Source: Loktanella sp. Alg231-35 (GTDB taxonomy: Bacteria; Pseudomonadota; Alphaproteobacteria; Rhodobacterales; Rhodobacteraceae). Taken from it: 64,000 bases of DNA. The stretch spans positions 434,001-498,000 of the forward strand of contig NZ_FREV01000003.1 of the NCBI RefSeq assembly GCF_900143545.1, given 5' to 3'. The notes below the pieces were generated by a model. That model was not told the origin of the DNA, did not search any database, and worked only from the letters and a program-made list of their open reading frames with translations. The translations under genes and the position numbers were made by a program. Of this stretch, positions 11,365-19,128 are shown in pieces. Position 1 is the stretch's first letter, and each line of letters begins with the position of its first letter.

Positions 11365-12172
11365 ATGTCAGCAGATCGTCAATGACATCGCTGCTGATCG
11401 ACTTTTGCAAAGCCGCGAAACTGCCCACACCCAACATTTCTGTTGCCGCATCATGCATTGCCCGATGGGTGACGCGCGCCAGCGATGACCCCAGCGAAAG
11501 GCGAGCCACACCGATTTTTGCAAAAGCGGCATGTGTTTGCTTTGTAAATGACCCTGCAACAAGCGCGTTCACTGGCACATCAGTCGCCGCGCAAATTCTG
11601 GCCAGCGCGTCCATATCCGGGGGCAGGGGCGCATAAAGGCAATCGGCCCCGGCATCGGCAAAGGCACGCAGGCGGCGAATGGCCTCATCCGTGTCATATT
11701 GCCCGCAAATGATCCCATCAGCGCGCGCGGTCAGGACAAAATCTTGCGGCAATGCCCGTGCGGCAGCGCTGGCAGCAGCAATGCGTTCAACGGCGTGATC
11801 GAACGCATAGGCGGTGTCGTTGGGCAGGGCGATATCTTCGATGCAGATGCCGGCAAGGCCGATCTCGGCGGACAGGCGCACCGTTTCGGCACAGGTATCT
11901 GGATCATCACCAAACCCGTTCTCGAAGTCGCCTTGCATCGGGACCGTGACCACCGAAAGCAGCTCTGCGGCATGTGCCAATGCTTCATCACGCGTCAAGG
12001 TCCCGCCATCCGGTCTGCCCATGGTGAATGCATGGGCGGCAGATGAAGTTGCCAGCGCTTTGGCCCCCATGGCTTGCATCATCTTGGCCGAGCCGCGATC
12101 CCAGACGTTCACCATCAGGCACGGATCACCGCGCAGGTGTAAGGCGCGGAAGGTTTCGCCGATACTGGTCAT
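11363..12172 (-). CDS. Isocitrate lyase/PEP mutase family protein
   Basis: This 269-residue protein has the PEP mutase/isocitrate lyase TIM-barrel pattern. MVNVWDRGSAKMM opens the barrel, VPMQGDFENGFGDDP carries the metal-binding acidic residues, and GLAGICIEDIALPND follows. The lyase KKCGH-type catalytic loop is not evident, which places it among the short, uncharacterised members; candidates include oxaloacetate decarboxylase-like or 2-methylisocitrate lyase-like activity. Its start overlaps the stop of the aminotransferase gene by four bases, so the two are translationally coupled and may act on linked substrates. Confidence 0.82.
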   Translation of the reverse strand: MTSIGETFRALHLRGDPCLMVNVWDRGSAKMMQAMGAKALATSSAAHAFTMGRPDGGTLTRDEALAHAAELLSVVTVPMQGDFENGFGDDPDTCAETVRLSAEIGLAGICIEDIALPNDTAYAFDHAVERIAAASAAARALPQDFVLTARADGIICGQYDTDEAIRRLRAFADAGADCLYAPLPPDMDALARICAATDVPVNALVAGSFTKQTHAAFAKIGVARLSLGSSLARVTHRAMHDAATEMLGVGSFAALQKSISSDVIDDLLT

Positions 12173-13353
12173 TTTGCGTCTACCTTTGCGTGGTTTTGCG
12201 CGAACCGGACCAGCCGTTTCAGCGCATCTGTGAAAGCCTCATCCGCGACGGTCATCGCCACGCGGATATGACCGGCAGCGGCTTGGCCAAAGCTCTCGCC
12301 CGGCATCACTGCAATCAGCTCTGCATCAAGCAGGGCTTCGGCAAAGGCCTCGCCCGACAGGCCCGTGCCGCGGATATCCAGCATCACATACATGGCCCCC
12401 TGGGCCGGAACAGGCCGCACGATGTTTTGCCCCTCTAGTACCGCCAGTGCCAACGCGCGGCGACGGCGGAAGGGGGCGGCGACTGTTTCTTCCACGGCCG
12501 TCCCTTGGCCAAGGGCAAAAAGGGCGGCATCCTGAATAAAACCGGCCACGCCATAGGTGGTGTTGGTGGCCAGATCGATCAGCCGCGATATCACATCGCT
12601 GGGGCCACAAATCCAGCCCACACGACTGCCTGTCATTGCGTGGCTTTTCGACATGGAGCCTACAACCAGCGTGCGATCTGCCATGCCGGGCAGGCTGCGC
12701 GGGCTGATGTGTTCGCCGTCCCAGACCTGGGTGTCGTAAACTTCATCCGAGATCAGCCAAAGATCGTTGGCGATGCAGGTCTCGGCAATCGCCGTTAGCG
12801 TGGCCATGGAGTAGACCGCACCGGTTGGGTTGTTGGGAGAATTGACCAACAGGGACGTGGCGCCCTTGGCCGCTTGGGCCAATGCAGCGCGCGTCGGCTG
12901 GAATGCGGTATCGGGCGATGTCACGATCGCTTTGGGCACTGCACCAACACCGCGTAGGGTGCTGGGGTAAGTGGCGTAATAAGGATCAATGTAAAGGGCG
13001 GTGTCGCCGGGATCACAGACCGCTGTGTGGGCTGCGAAAAGTGCCGATTGACCGCCGGGCGTGATCAGGATGTTGTCCAGAGTGGTTGGCACACCTGTGC
13101 GCGTCGCAATCCGATCCGCCACAGTGCGTCGCAACGCATCAATACCGGGCACCATCGCATATCCGGTATGGCCCCCAGTGGCAGAGGCATGCATCGCCCT
13201 GAGAATGTCCTCAGAGGTGCCGATGTCATGCTCGCCGATGCTCAGCTCGGTGACCGGCACGCCCTCGGCGACCATGCGCCGGGCGCGATAAAAAACCCCC
13301 CAGCCGTCAGAGCCGCCGCCGTTAATATCTGTGATGCGCTGCGAAAGTTTCAT
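12169..13353 (-). CDS. Class I/II pyridoxal-phosphate aminotransferase
   Basis: This protein of about 394 residues is a fold-type I aminotransferase. LLVNSPNNPTGAVYS is the classic Asn-Pro substrate loop, WLISDEVYDTQVW holds the PLP-ring aspartate, and VGSMSKSHAMTGSRVGW holds the Schiff-base lysine. The substrate is not readable; aspartate- or aromatic-type activity is possible. The ATG at 13353 (MKLSQRITD) is chosen over the TTG at 13389, although neither has a strong Shine-Dalgarno. The longer TTG start would abut the soxR stop codon. The lyase gene downstream overlaps it by four bases. Confidence 0.85.
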   Translation of the reverse strand: MKLSQRITDINGGGSDGWGVFYRARRMVAEGVPVTELSIGEHDIGTSEDILRAMHASATGGHTGYAMVPGIDALRRTVADRIATRTGVPTTLDNILITPGGQSALFAAHTAVCDPGDTALYIDPYYATYPSTLRGVGAVPKAIVTSPDTAFQPTRAALAQAAKGATSLLVNSPNNPTGAVYSMATLTAIAETCIANDLWLISDEVYDTQVWDGEHISPRSLPGMADRTLVVGSMSKSHAMTGSRVGWICGPSDVISRLIDLATNTTYGVAGFIQDAALFALGQGTAVEETVAAPFRRRRALALAVLEGQNIVRPVPAQGAMYVMLDIRGTGLSGEAFAEALLDAELIAVMPGESFGQAAAGHIRVAMTVADEAFTDALKRLVRFAQNHAKVDAK

Positions 13354-13385
13354 GAGGCTAGGGGAACGGTCTCTGCGAACCGAAG

Positions 13386-13829
13386 TCAAGATGTGATAGC
13401 ATGCAGATTACGCGGGCCGGGGCCTTCTTTGCCTTTGATGTCGGCCGGATTGTACAGCGCGCAGGTCTCAAGGCTCAGACAGCCACAGCCGATGCAGCCG
13501 TCCAGCTTTTCGCGCAACTCTTCCAGTCCTGCGATTCTGGCGTCGATATTCGTACGGAATTTCTTACTGATGCGCGCCCAATCTGCCTTTGAGGGGGCCT
13601 TGTGATCAGGCAGGCCGCGCAGATGTGGGGCAATTTCGGACAGGCTGAACCCAAGTTTCTGTGCGGCCATCACAAAGGACAACCGCCGGATGTCTGCGCG
13701 CCCATAACGGCGGTGCCCGCCTTTGTTGCGCAGGGGTTTAACGATATCATGGGTTTCATAAAACCGGATGGCAGAGACGGCCAAACCCGTGCGCGATGCC
13801 AAATCCCCGATGGTTAATCCGTCGGTCAT
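13386..13829 (-). CDS. soxR: Redox-sensitive activator SoxR
   Basis: This 147-residue MerR-family regulator has the N-terminal winged helix (LTIGDLASRTGLAVSAIRFY), a dimerising coiled coil, and the [2Fe-2S] motif CIGCGCLSLETC, which matches the C-x2-C-x-C-x5-C pattern of SoxR. SoxR is switched on when redox-cycling compounds oxidise its cluster. The ATG at 13829 (MTDGLTIGD) is used; the longer frame adds 32 unrelated residues and would run through the SoxR box. The gene is divergent from a small gene and a VOC gene, with a SoxR operator between them. Confidence 0.95.
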   Translation of the reverse strand: MTDGLTIGDLASRTGLAVSAIRFYETHDIVKPLRNKGGHRRYGRADIRRLSFVMAAQKLGFSLSEIAPHLRGLPDHKAPSKADWARISKKFRTNIDARIAGLEELREKLDGCIGCGCLSLETCALYNPADIKGKEGPGPRNLHAITS

Positions 13830-13840
13830 GAAGAAACTCC

Positions 13841-13871
13841 TTGATCTCAAGTTAACTTGAGAAATTACAAC
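13841..13871 (+). promoter_or_regulatory. SoxR box in a MerR-type promoter
   Basis: CTCAAGTTAACTTGAG at 13846-13861 is a perfect 16-base palindrome and equals the core of the E. coli soxS SoxR operator. It sits between a -35-like TTGATC (13841-13846) and a -10-like TACAAC (13866-13871), spaced 19 bases apart. This over-long spacing is typical of MerR-family promoters that need an activated regulator to untwist them. It points rightward to the small gene at 13906 and the VOC gene. Confidence 0.9.
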
Positions 13872-13905
13872 AGATTCGACGAAACATGAACAGAGGAGAA
13901 AAGAC

Positions 13906-14082
13906 ATGGTCACACAGAGCACCAAAAGATACTGCGCCGACCCCCAGACGATTGCCGCGATGAAGCGTGACGGGCTTGGCTGGGGCCATGATCTTGAGTG
14001 CGGCAGTTTCTATCAGGATGCCGCCGCTCCCAAGCAAAAGGGCTTTGCCCGCTTCATCACATCATTCAAAAGGAAATCATAA
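13906..14082 (+). CDS. Small 58-residue protein under SoxR control
   Basis: The reading frame from the ATG at 13906 to TAA at 14082 encodes 58 residues starting MVTQSTKRYCADPQT and ending FARFITSFKRKS. A GAGGAG Shine-Dalgarno lies about nine bases upstream. It is the first gene after the SoxR box and ends two bases before the VOC gene start, so both should be one transcript. It has two cysteines (10 and 32), an aromatic/Gly run GLGWGHDLECGSFYQD and a basic tail, with no signal peptide or membrane segment. I do not recognise the family. A redox or ligand role would be guesswork from its position. Confidence 0.75.
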   Translation: MVTQSTKRYCADPQTIAAMKRDGLGWGHDLECGSFYQDAAAPKQKGFARFITSFKRKS

Positions 14083-14084
14083 CA

Positions 14085-14474
14085 ATGGCACAACTCGAAC
14101 ATGTCAATATCACCGTATCCGATCCCAAAAGGACGGCGGCCATGCTGTCAGACCTTTTTGGCTGGCATACCAGATGGGAAGGGCAGGCGATGGCGGGGCT
14201 TGGCTACACGGTGCATGTGGGCACCGCCGACAGCTACATTGCTGTCTATTCAGGCTCTGATCCCGCGCAGACCGTGCCCAAGGCCGATGCCAGCTATCAG
14301 ACGCGCGGCGGGCTTAATCATATTGGGGTTGTCGTGGATGACCTTGATGCGGTTGAGGCCAAGGTGAAAGCGCTGGGGTTTGAGGCGCACAGCCATGCCG
14401 ACTATGAACCGGGTCGCCGGTTCTATTTTCACGATGCTGATGGTGTTGAAATTGAGGTGGTCAGTTACGACTAA
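14085..14474 (+). CDS. VOC (glyoxalase/dioxygenase superfamily) protein
   Basis: This 129-residue protein has the paired beta-alpha-beta-beta-beta modules of the vicinal oxygen chelate fold: LEHVNITVSDPKRTAAML at the start, GLNHIGVVVDDLDAVEAK in the middle, and the C-terminal FYFHDADGVEIEVVSY with the usual metal-ligand glutamate. Relatives include glyoxalases and antibiotic- or fosfomycin-resistance proteins. Placement in a SoxR-driven operon suggests a role against redox-active or electrophilic compounds, by inference. It follows the 58-residue gene by two bases and overlaps the convergent gene by four bases. Confidence 0.9.
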   Translation: MAQLEHVNITVSDPKRTAAMLSDLFGWHTRWEGQAMAGLGYTVHVGTADSYIAVYSGSDPAQTVPKADASYQTRGGLNHIGVVVDDLDAVEAKVKALGFEAHSHADYEPGRRFYFHDADGVEIEVVSYD

Positions 14475-14809
14475 GCCTCTGAAATTGCGGCGCGTGTTTT
14501 CTTTGGCAGCCCTTTGTAAATGATGTCGTAGGACACAGCAATCCGGTGGCGCAGCTCGTCTGCGTCACTGTCAAACGCCACCAGAATCCAGCTTTTGTGA
14601 AAATAGGGGGCCTTGGTCCCGGCGCCTGCATCAATCAACATCTGCGCGGTCTCAACACTGTCCGTCTTGACGCAAACCCCGTCAATCCGGTCGCCAAAAC
14701 AGGCAAACATCTTGCCGCCGACCTTCCAGCTATCCAACTCGGTCGTGGGATCAGAGGCCATGGCACCGGCATGTGTGGCACAAAGAGTGTTAACGAGGGC
14801 GCGGGACAT
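14471..14809 (-). CDS. MmcQ/YjbR family protein
   Basis: This 112-residue protein matches the small MmcQ/YjbR fold: a conserved central WKVGGKMFACFG strand pair and the later block APYFHKSWILVAF before a C-terminal helix pair with DIIYKGLPKKTRA. Family members resemble the CyaY fold and are sometimes called DNA-binding, but no function is established. It converges on the VOC gene with a 4-base overlap of the coding ends. Confidence 0.85.
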   Translation of the reverse strand: MSRALVNTLCATHAGAMASDPTTELDSWKVGGKMFACFGDRIDGVCVKTDSVETAQMLIDAGAGTKAPYFHKSWILVAFDSDADELRHRIAVSYDIIYKGLPKKTRAAISEA

Positions 14810-15043
14810 ATTGTTAGGATGGCGGATGCGGCAAGATCTGGCAAGATGGCAGCGCGCTTTGCGTTCAGCACAAACATCGACACCGGCGTTGGTCCATCCA
14901 AACCTGAGAACTTTCCAAATGACCGACCGATGCTTGTCAGCTTCCGGTCCCTTGGGGCAAACGTGCCTAAGGTCTGATGTGATTGCCGATTTTATGCGCC
15001 GTGCCGCTGGACGTACTCACCCTTGGTCTGCTATGCCTCCCCC
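14810..15043. other. Gene-poor gap before cysS
   Basis: From 14810 to the cysS start at 15170 no conserved gene is seen. A 52-codon frame at 14819-14977 opens with ATG and ends in TGA, but it has a weak Shine-Dalgarno and no recognisable family, so it is not called. The stretch probably holds the promoter of the leftward YjbR-like gene and the leader of cysS. The most distinctive item is the Cys/Ile-rich mini-frame at 15044-15088. Confidence 0.4.
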
Positions 15044-15088
15044 ATGAAGAGCATATGTATCATTAGCTGCTGCATTATTATCTGCTGA
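15044..15088 (+). CDS. Possible Cys/Ile-rich leader peptide upstream of cysS
   Basis: A 14-codon frame, ATG at 15044 to TGA at 15086-15088, reads MKSICIISCCIIIC. Four of its 14 residues are cysteine, including an adjacent pair, and it lies 81 bases before the cysteinyl-tRNA synthetase start. This layout is what a leader peptide that senses charged tRNA-Cys would look like. Against it, there is no Shine-Dalgarno (the upstream bases are pyrimidine-rich) and no clear terminator hairpin with a T-tract follows. ATGCCTC at 15033-15039 is complementary to GAGGCAT at 15162-15168, which contains the cysS Shine-Dalgarno. It is a candidate only. Confidence 0.35.
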   Translation: MKSICIISCCIIIC

Positions 15089-15169
15089 CATCTGTCGCGG
15101 GTTGCTCTTTCACGTTTCAAAACAAAACTGAACTTGGTAAGCCCGCGGCGTAACCCTGCGCGAGGCATT

Positions 15170-16603
15170 ATGACGACTATCCGGCTGAACAATACAAAGA
15201 CCCGCAAACGCGAGGATTTTGTGCCTATCGACCCTGAAAATGTACGTTTGTACCTCTGCGGGCCGACCGTCTATGACCGTGCGCATCTGGGCAATTCACG
15301 CAATGTGTTGCTGTTTGACGTCCTGTTTCGGTTGCTGAAAGAGGTCTATGGCGCGGATCACGTGACCTATGTGCGCAATTTCACCGACGTGGATGACAAG
15401 ATCAATGCCCGCGCCGCTGAGACGGGCCGCGAGATTGGTGACGTCACCGCCGAGACGATTGGCTGGTATCACGATGATATGGATGCGCTTGGGGCGCAGC
15501 GCCCGACGCATGAACCGCGCGCGACTGATCATATCCCGCATATGATTGCGATGATTGAAGACTTGATTGCCAAGGGCCATGCCTACGCCGCCGACGGTCA
15601 TGCGCTGTTCGCCGTTGATAGTTATGCTGAATACGGTGCGCTGTCCGGTCGGTCCATTGATGACATGATCGCGGGCGCGCGCGTCGAGGTCGCCCCCTAC
15701 AAGCGCAATCCGATGGATTTTGTGTTGTGGAAGCCTTCGGATGATGGGGTGCCAGGCTGGGACAGCCCTTGGGGTTATGGTCGCCCCGGTTGGCACATCG
15801 AATGCTCGGCCATGTCGCTGGAGCTGTTGGGTGAAAGTTTTGACATCCACGGCGGCGGCAATGACCTGCAATTTCCGCATCATGAGAACGAGATCGCCCA
15901 ATCGGCCTGCGCTCATCCGCATGGCGAATTTGCGCGCTATTGGGTGCATAATGAAATGCTCCAGGTTGAAGGCAAGAAGATGTCCAAATCGCTGGGCAAT
16001 TTCTTTACGGTCCGTGACCTGCTGGATCAAGGCGTACCCGGCGAGGTGATCCGCCTTGTGATGTTGGGTACGCACTACAGCAAGACCATGGATTGGACCG
16101 AAACCCGCAAGGTCGAAGCCGAAGGCACCCTGCGCAAGTGGTACGGTATCCTGCATGGACATGGCTTTGGCCCTGATCTGATTGCGGCATTGAAGGCGGA
16201 CGGCAAGTGGCAGGCGGACGCTGAATTCCTTGGCGTTTTGGCCAACGACCTGAATACGTCCGGTGCCTTGTCGCGCCTGCATGTTCTGTCGAAAGGGAAA
16301 ACACCTGTTGCACTGGCAGGGTTTGCCCATGGGTTGGCTATGATGGGTCTTGTCAATGACTGGGCCGCCATCCCGCAGTTTGACGGTGGCGAAGCCGGGG
16401 CCGGTGTGGCCACTGCGGTTGCTGAACGCGTTGACGCGTTGCTGGCGGATCGCGCCGCCGCACGGGGGGCCAAAGATTGGGCGCGCGCCGATGAGGTGCG
16501 CGATATCCTCAATGCCGCGGGCGTACAGGTCACTGATGTGGGCGGGCAGGCGACCTGGGCACCGGGGCCGGATTTTGACGCCGCCAAGCTGGAGGGGCTG
16601 TGA
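15170..16603 (+). CDS. cysS: Cysteinyl-tRNA synthetase
   Basis: This 477-residue class I synthetase loads cysteine onto tRNA-Cys. Seen motifs are [18 protein letters not shown], which carries the zinc-binding Cys and the HIGH-like [14 protein letters not shown] with another zinc ligand, [10 protein letters not shown], and the KMSKS site KKMSKSLGN. The ATG at 15170 has a GAGG Shine-Dalgarno and gives the standard start [15 protein letters not shown]. The open frame reaches back to 15134 without a comparable signal. Two tandem hairpins at 16607-16652 separate it from the citramalate synthase gene. Confidence 0.97.
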   Translation: MTTIRLNNTKTRKREDFVPIDPENVRLYLCGPTVYDRAHLGNSRNVLLFDVLFRLLKEVYGADHVTYVRNFTDVDDKINARAAETGREIGDVTAETIGWYHDDMDALGAQRPTHEPRATDHIPHMIAMIEDLIAKGHAYAADGHALFAVDSYAEYGALSGRSIDDMIAGARVEVAPYKRNPMDFVLWKPSDDGVPGWDSPWGYGRPGWHIECSAMSLELLGESFDIHGGGNDLQFPHHENEIAQSACAHPHGEFARYWVHNEMLQVEGKKMSKSLGNFFTVRDLLDQGVPGEVIRLVMLGTHYSKTMDWTETRKVEAEGTLRKWYGILHGHGFGPDLIAALKADGKWQADAEFLGVLANDLNTSGALSRLHVLSKGKTPVALAGFAHGLAMMGLVNDWAAIPQFDGGEAGAGVATAVAERVDALLADRAAARGAKDWARADEVRDILNAAGVQVTDVGGQATWAPGPDFDAAKLEGL

Positions 16604-16606
16604 TGG

Positions 16607-16652
16607 CAAACTTTCGAGGAAAGTTTGGGTTCAAAGTCTCGATGAGACTTTG
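16607..16652. repeat. Tandem palindromes between cysS and cimA
   Basis: There are two stem-loops in tandem. CAAACTTTC (16607-16615) pairs perfectly with GAAAGTTTG (16619-16627) around GAG. CAAAGTCTC (16632-16640) pairs perfectly with GAGACTTTG (16644-16652) around GAT. Neither is followed by a T-tract, so they look like dispersed palindromic elements of the family also seen at 1-43 and 19061-19120. They could act as an RNA processing or stability signal between the two genes. Confidence 0.65.
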
Positions 16653-16669
16653 TCGTGTGGTGCGCGCTG

Positions 16670-18295
16670 ATGACTAAAGAGCGTCTGTACCTCTTTGACA
16701 CCACGCTGCGCGATGGGGCGCAGACCCAAGGCGTTCAATTCTCAGCCGATGAAAAGCACCAGATCGCCGCGGTGCTAGATGATCTGGGTTTGGATTACAT
16801 CGAAGGGGGTTGGCCCGGTGCCAACCCCACTGACACAGCATTTTTTGCCAAACCGCCCAAGACCCGCGCGACCTTTACCGCCTTTGGCATGACCAAACGC
16901 GCAGGCCGCTCTGCGGAAAACGACGATGTGCTTTCGGCGGTGATGAATGCAGGCACATCTGCTGTTTGTCTGGTGGGCAAGGCGCATGATTTCCATGTGA
17001 CGACCGCACTTGGCATCTCACTTGACGAAAACACCGAAAACCTGCGCGCCAGTTTCGCCCATATCAAGGCGCAGGGGCGCGAAGGGCTCTTTGATGCCGA
17101 GCATTTCTTTGACGGCTATAAGGCGAACCCGGACTATGCATTGAAGGCTATTCATGCGGCCTATGATGCCGGCGCGCGCTGGATTGTCCTGTGCGACACC
17201 AACGGCGGCGTGCTGCCGCATGAAGTGTCCGAGATTGTCACGGCCGTGATTGCCAGCGGCATTCCGGGCGATCATCTGGCGATCCACACGCATAATGACA
17301 CAGAAAATGCCGTGGCGAACACGCTGGCCGCAGTGCTCGCAGGCGCGCGGCAGGTGCAAGGCACCTTGAACGGCTTGGGCGAGCGCTGCGGGAATGCCAA
17401 TCTGACCACACTTATCCCAACACTGCTGCTGAAAGAACCATACGCCAGCATGTTTGAGACGAGCGTGACGCCAGAGGCGCTGAGGGGGCTGCGGCGTGCG
17501 TCGCGTTTGTTGGATGATATCCTTAACCGGGTGCCAGCAAAACAAGCGCCTTATGTTGGGGCTTCGGCCTTTGCCCATAAATCGGGGCTGCACGCCAGTG
17601 CGATTGCCAAAGACCCAAGCACCTACGAACACATCGATCCGGCGTCCGTCGGCAACAGCCGCATCGTACCCATGTCCAATCAAGCAGGTCAGTCCAACCT
17701 GCGCGCGCGCCTGCTGGATGCGGGGTTAGAGGTGGCGGCGGATGACCCGGCCTTGCCTCGCATTGTCGAACGGATCAAGGAACGCGAGGCGCAGGGCTAT
17801 GCCTATGACACCGCACAGGCCAGTTTCGAACTGCTTGCCCGCGAGGAACTAGGCACGCTACCACAGTTCTTTGAGGTCAAGCGCTACCGGGTGACAGTGG
17901 AGAGGCGCAAGAATAAGCGCAATCAGATGGTCTCAATCTCGGAGGCTGTTGTGGTCACCAAGGTTGGCAGTAAAAAGATGCTGAACGTCAGCGAAAGCCA
18001 AGGGCCGGACGGATCCGACCAAGGGCCAGTGAACGCGCTTAGCCGGGCGTTGGCCAAGGATTTGGGGCCGTATCAGACGATCATTGATGATATGCAGCTG
18101 GTCGATTTCAAGGTGCGTATCACCAATGGCGGCACCGAGGCCGTGACGCGGGTAATCATCGACTGCGAAGATGGGCAGGGGCGCAGTTGGTCGACCGTGG
18201 GTGTGAGCGCCAACATTGTGGATGCGTCGTTTGATGCGCTGATCGATGCGATCAACTGGAAACTGATCCGTGACGGGGCACAGGCCAGCACATGA
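16670..18295 (+). CDS. cimA: (R)-citramalate synthase-type DRE-TIM metallolyase
   Basis: This protein of about 541 residues belongs to the alpha-isopropylmalate synthase/homocitrate synthase/CimA group. The N-terminal LYLFDTTLRDGAQTQGV carries the DRE-type metal site. LAIHTHNDTENAVANTL carries the HxH metal ligands, followed by QGTLNGLGERCGNANL. The C-terminal part from about residue 410 is a LeuA-type allosteric dimer domain. The N-terminal pattern and length fit the TIGR00977-type citramalate synthase, which condenses pyruvate and acetyl-CoA for isoleucine synthesis. The ATG at 16670 is used rather than the GTG at 16655. It overlaps the next gene by four bases. Confidence 0.85.
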   Translation: MTKERLYLFDTTLRDGAQTQGVQFSADEKHQIAAVLDDLGLDYIEGGWPGANPTDTAFFAKPPKTRATFTAFGMTKRAGRSAENDDVLSAVMNAGTSAVCLVGKAHDFHVTTALGISLDENTENLRASFAHIKAQGREGLFDAEHFFDGYKANPDYALKAIHAAYDAGARWIVLCDTNGGVLPHEVSEIVTAVIASGIPGDHLAIHTHNDTENAVANTLAAVLAGARQVQGTLNGLGERCGNANLTTLIPTLLLKEPYASMFETSVTPEALRGLRRASRLLDDILNRVPAKQAPYVGASAFAHKSGLHASAIAKDPSTYEHIDPASVGNSRIVPMSNQAGQSNLRARLLDAGLEVAADDPALPRIVERIKEREAQGYAYDTAQASFELLAREELGTLPQFFEVKRYRVTVERRKNKRNQMVSISEAVVVTKVGSKKMLNVSESQGPDGSDQGPVNALSRALAKDLGPYQTIIDDMQLVDFKVRITNGGTEAVTRVIIDCEDGQGRSWSTVGVSANIVDASFDALIDAINWKLIRDGAQAST

Positions 18296-19059
18296 GCTTT
18301 GAGGCCTGCGCTGCCTTGGTCGAACGCGCCGACCCGCTGCGCTTTCGCGCGTCGATGGCGGCACCCGTAGCTGCGCGCCAAATTCTGTTCCCGCTTTATG
18401 CCTTCAACGTTGAAGTCGCCCGCGCCCCTTGGGTGACCGAAGAGGCGATGATCGCAGAAATGCGCTTGCAATGGTGGCGCGACGCGCTGGAAGAGATTGC
18501 GGAAGGCAAGACAGTGCGCAAGCACGAGGTTGTCGATGCGCTTGCGGGTGTTTTGGATGCCGATGGGGCACGATGTCTGGATGGGCTGATCGCCGCGCGG
18601 CGGTGGGATGTCTACAAAGACGCCTTCGAGGATCAAGGGCATTTTGAGGAATACATTGATGCCACCTCAGGTCACCTGATGTGGACGGCGGCACGCCTAC
18701 TAGGTGACGCAAAAGAAACAGTCGTCCGCGATTTCGCCTATGCGGTGGGCATTGCAAATATGTTTCAGGCGATCCCGGCGCTTGAAGCGCAGGGGCGCAA
18801 ACCTTTGGTGGCGGGATCGCCTGAGGCGGTGAAGACCTTGGCTGAAGACGCACTAGCGCGGCTGGACCGCTCGAAGATGAACCGTCACAGCGTTTCAAAT
18901 GGATCGGGCGCTGCATTGATCGCCGGATATCATGCGCGGCCTGTCCTACAAGCTGTGATCAAGGCGCCCGGTCTGGTGGCACAGGACGCCCTGAACCCCA
19001 ACCCAGCGCGCGACAGCCTGCGCTTTGCCAATGTTAACCTGCGCGGCTGGTGGCGGTAG
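18292..19059 (+). CDS. Squalene/phytoene synthase-fold protein, NDUFAF6-like
   Basis: This 255-residue protein has the all-helical squalene/phytoene synthase fold, with LFPLYAFNVEVARAPWVTEE and LQWWRDALEEI at the usual places. The two Asp-rich Mg-diphosphate motifs of true synthases are not seen: the first site reads NVEVA and the second DFAYAVGIANMF. This matches the divergent clade related to the complex I assembly factor NDUFAF6 (C8orf38), so a catalytic terpene role is unlikely. Its ATG overlaps the citramalate synthase stop codon. Two strong hairpins follow it. Confidence 0.8.
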   Translation: MSFEACAALVERADPLRFRASMAAPVAARQILFPLYAFNVEVARAPWVTEEAMIAEMRLQWWRDALEEIAEGKTVRKHEVVDALAGVLDADGARCLDGLIAARRWDVYKDAFEDQGHFEEYIDATSGHLMWTAARLLGDAKETVVRDFAYAVGIANMFQAIPALEAQGRKPLVAGSPEAVKTLAEDALARLDRSKMNRHSVSNGSGAALIAGYHARPVLQAVIKAPGLVAQDALNPNPARDSLRFANVNLRGWWR

Positions 19060-19060
19060 T

Positions 19061-19120
19061 CCGAAAAATTTTCTGGCTAAAATTTTCCGGGCTCCAAAGA
19101 TTTTTCGACGAAAAATCTTT
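19061..19120. terminator. Tandem hairpins between convergent genes
   Basis: The first hairpin, 19061-19090, has near-complementary arms CCGAAAAATTTT and AAAATTTTCCGG with one mismatch. The second, 19096-19120, is a perfect palindrome with 12-base arms around a single A and the core TTTCGACGAAA seen at 21-43. The A/T-rich arms give T-runs in both directions, so the pair could end both the rightward phytoene-synthase-like gene and the leftward MFS gene. It is also part of the dispersed palindrome family. Confidence 0.6.
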
Positions 19121-19128
19121 GCGCAGGT

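Noticed and set aside
14819-14977. 52-codon rightward frame before cysS
   Set aside because: Weak Shine-Dalgarno, no recognised family, and it is the tail of a longer shadow frame over the leftward YjbR-like gene.
15296-16609. 437-codon leftward frame over cysS
   Set aside because: It is fully antisense to cysS, has low-complexity His/Arg/Gln composition and no family motif.
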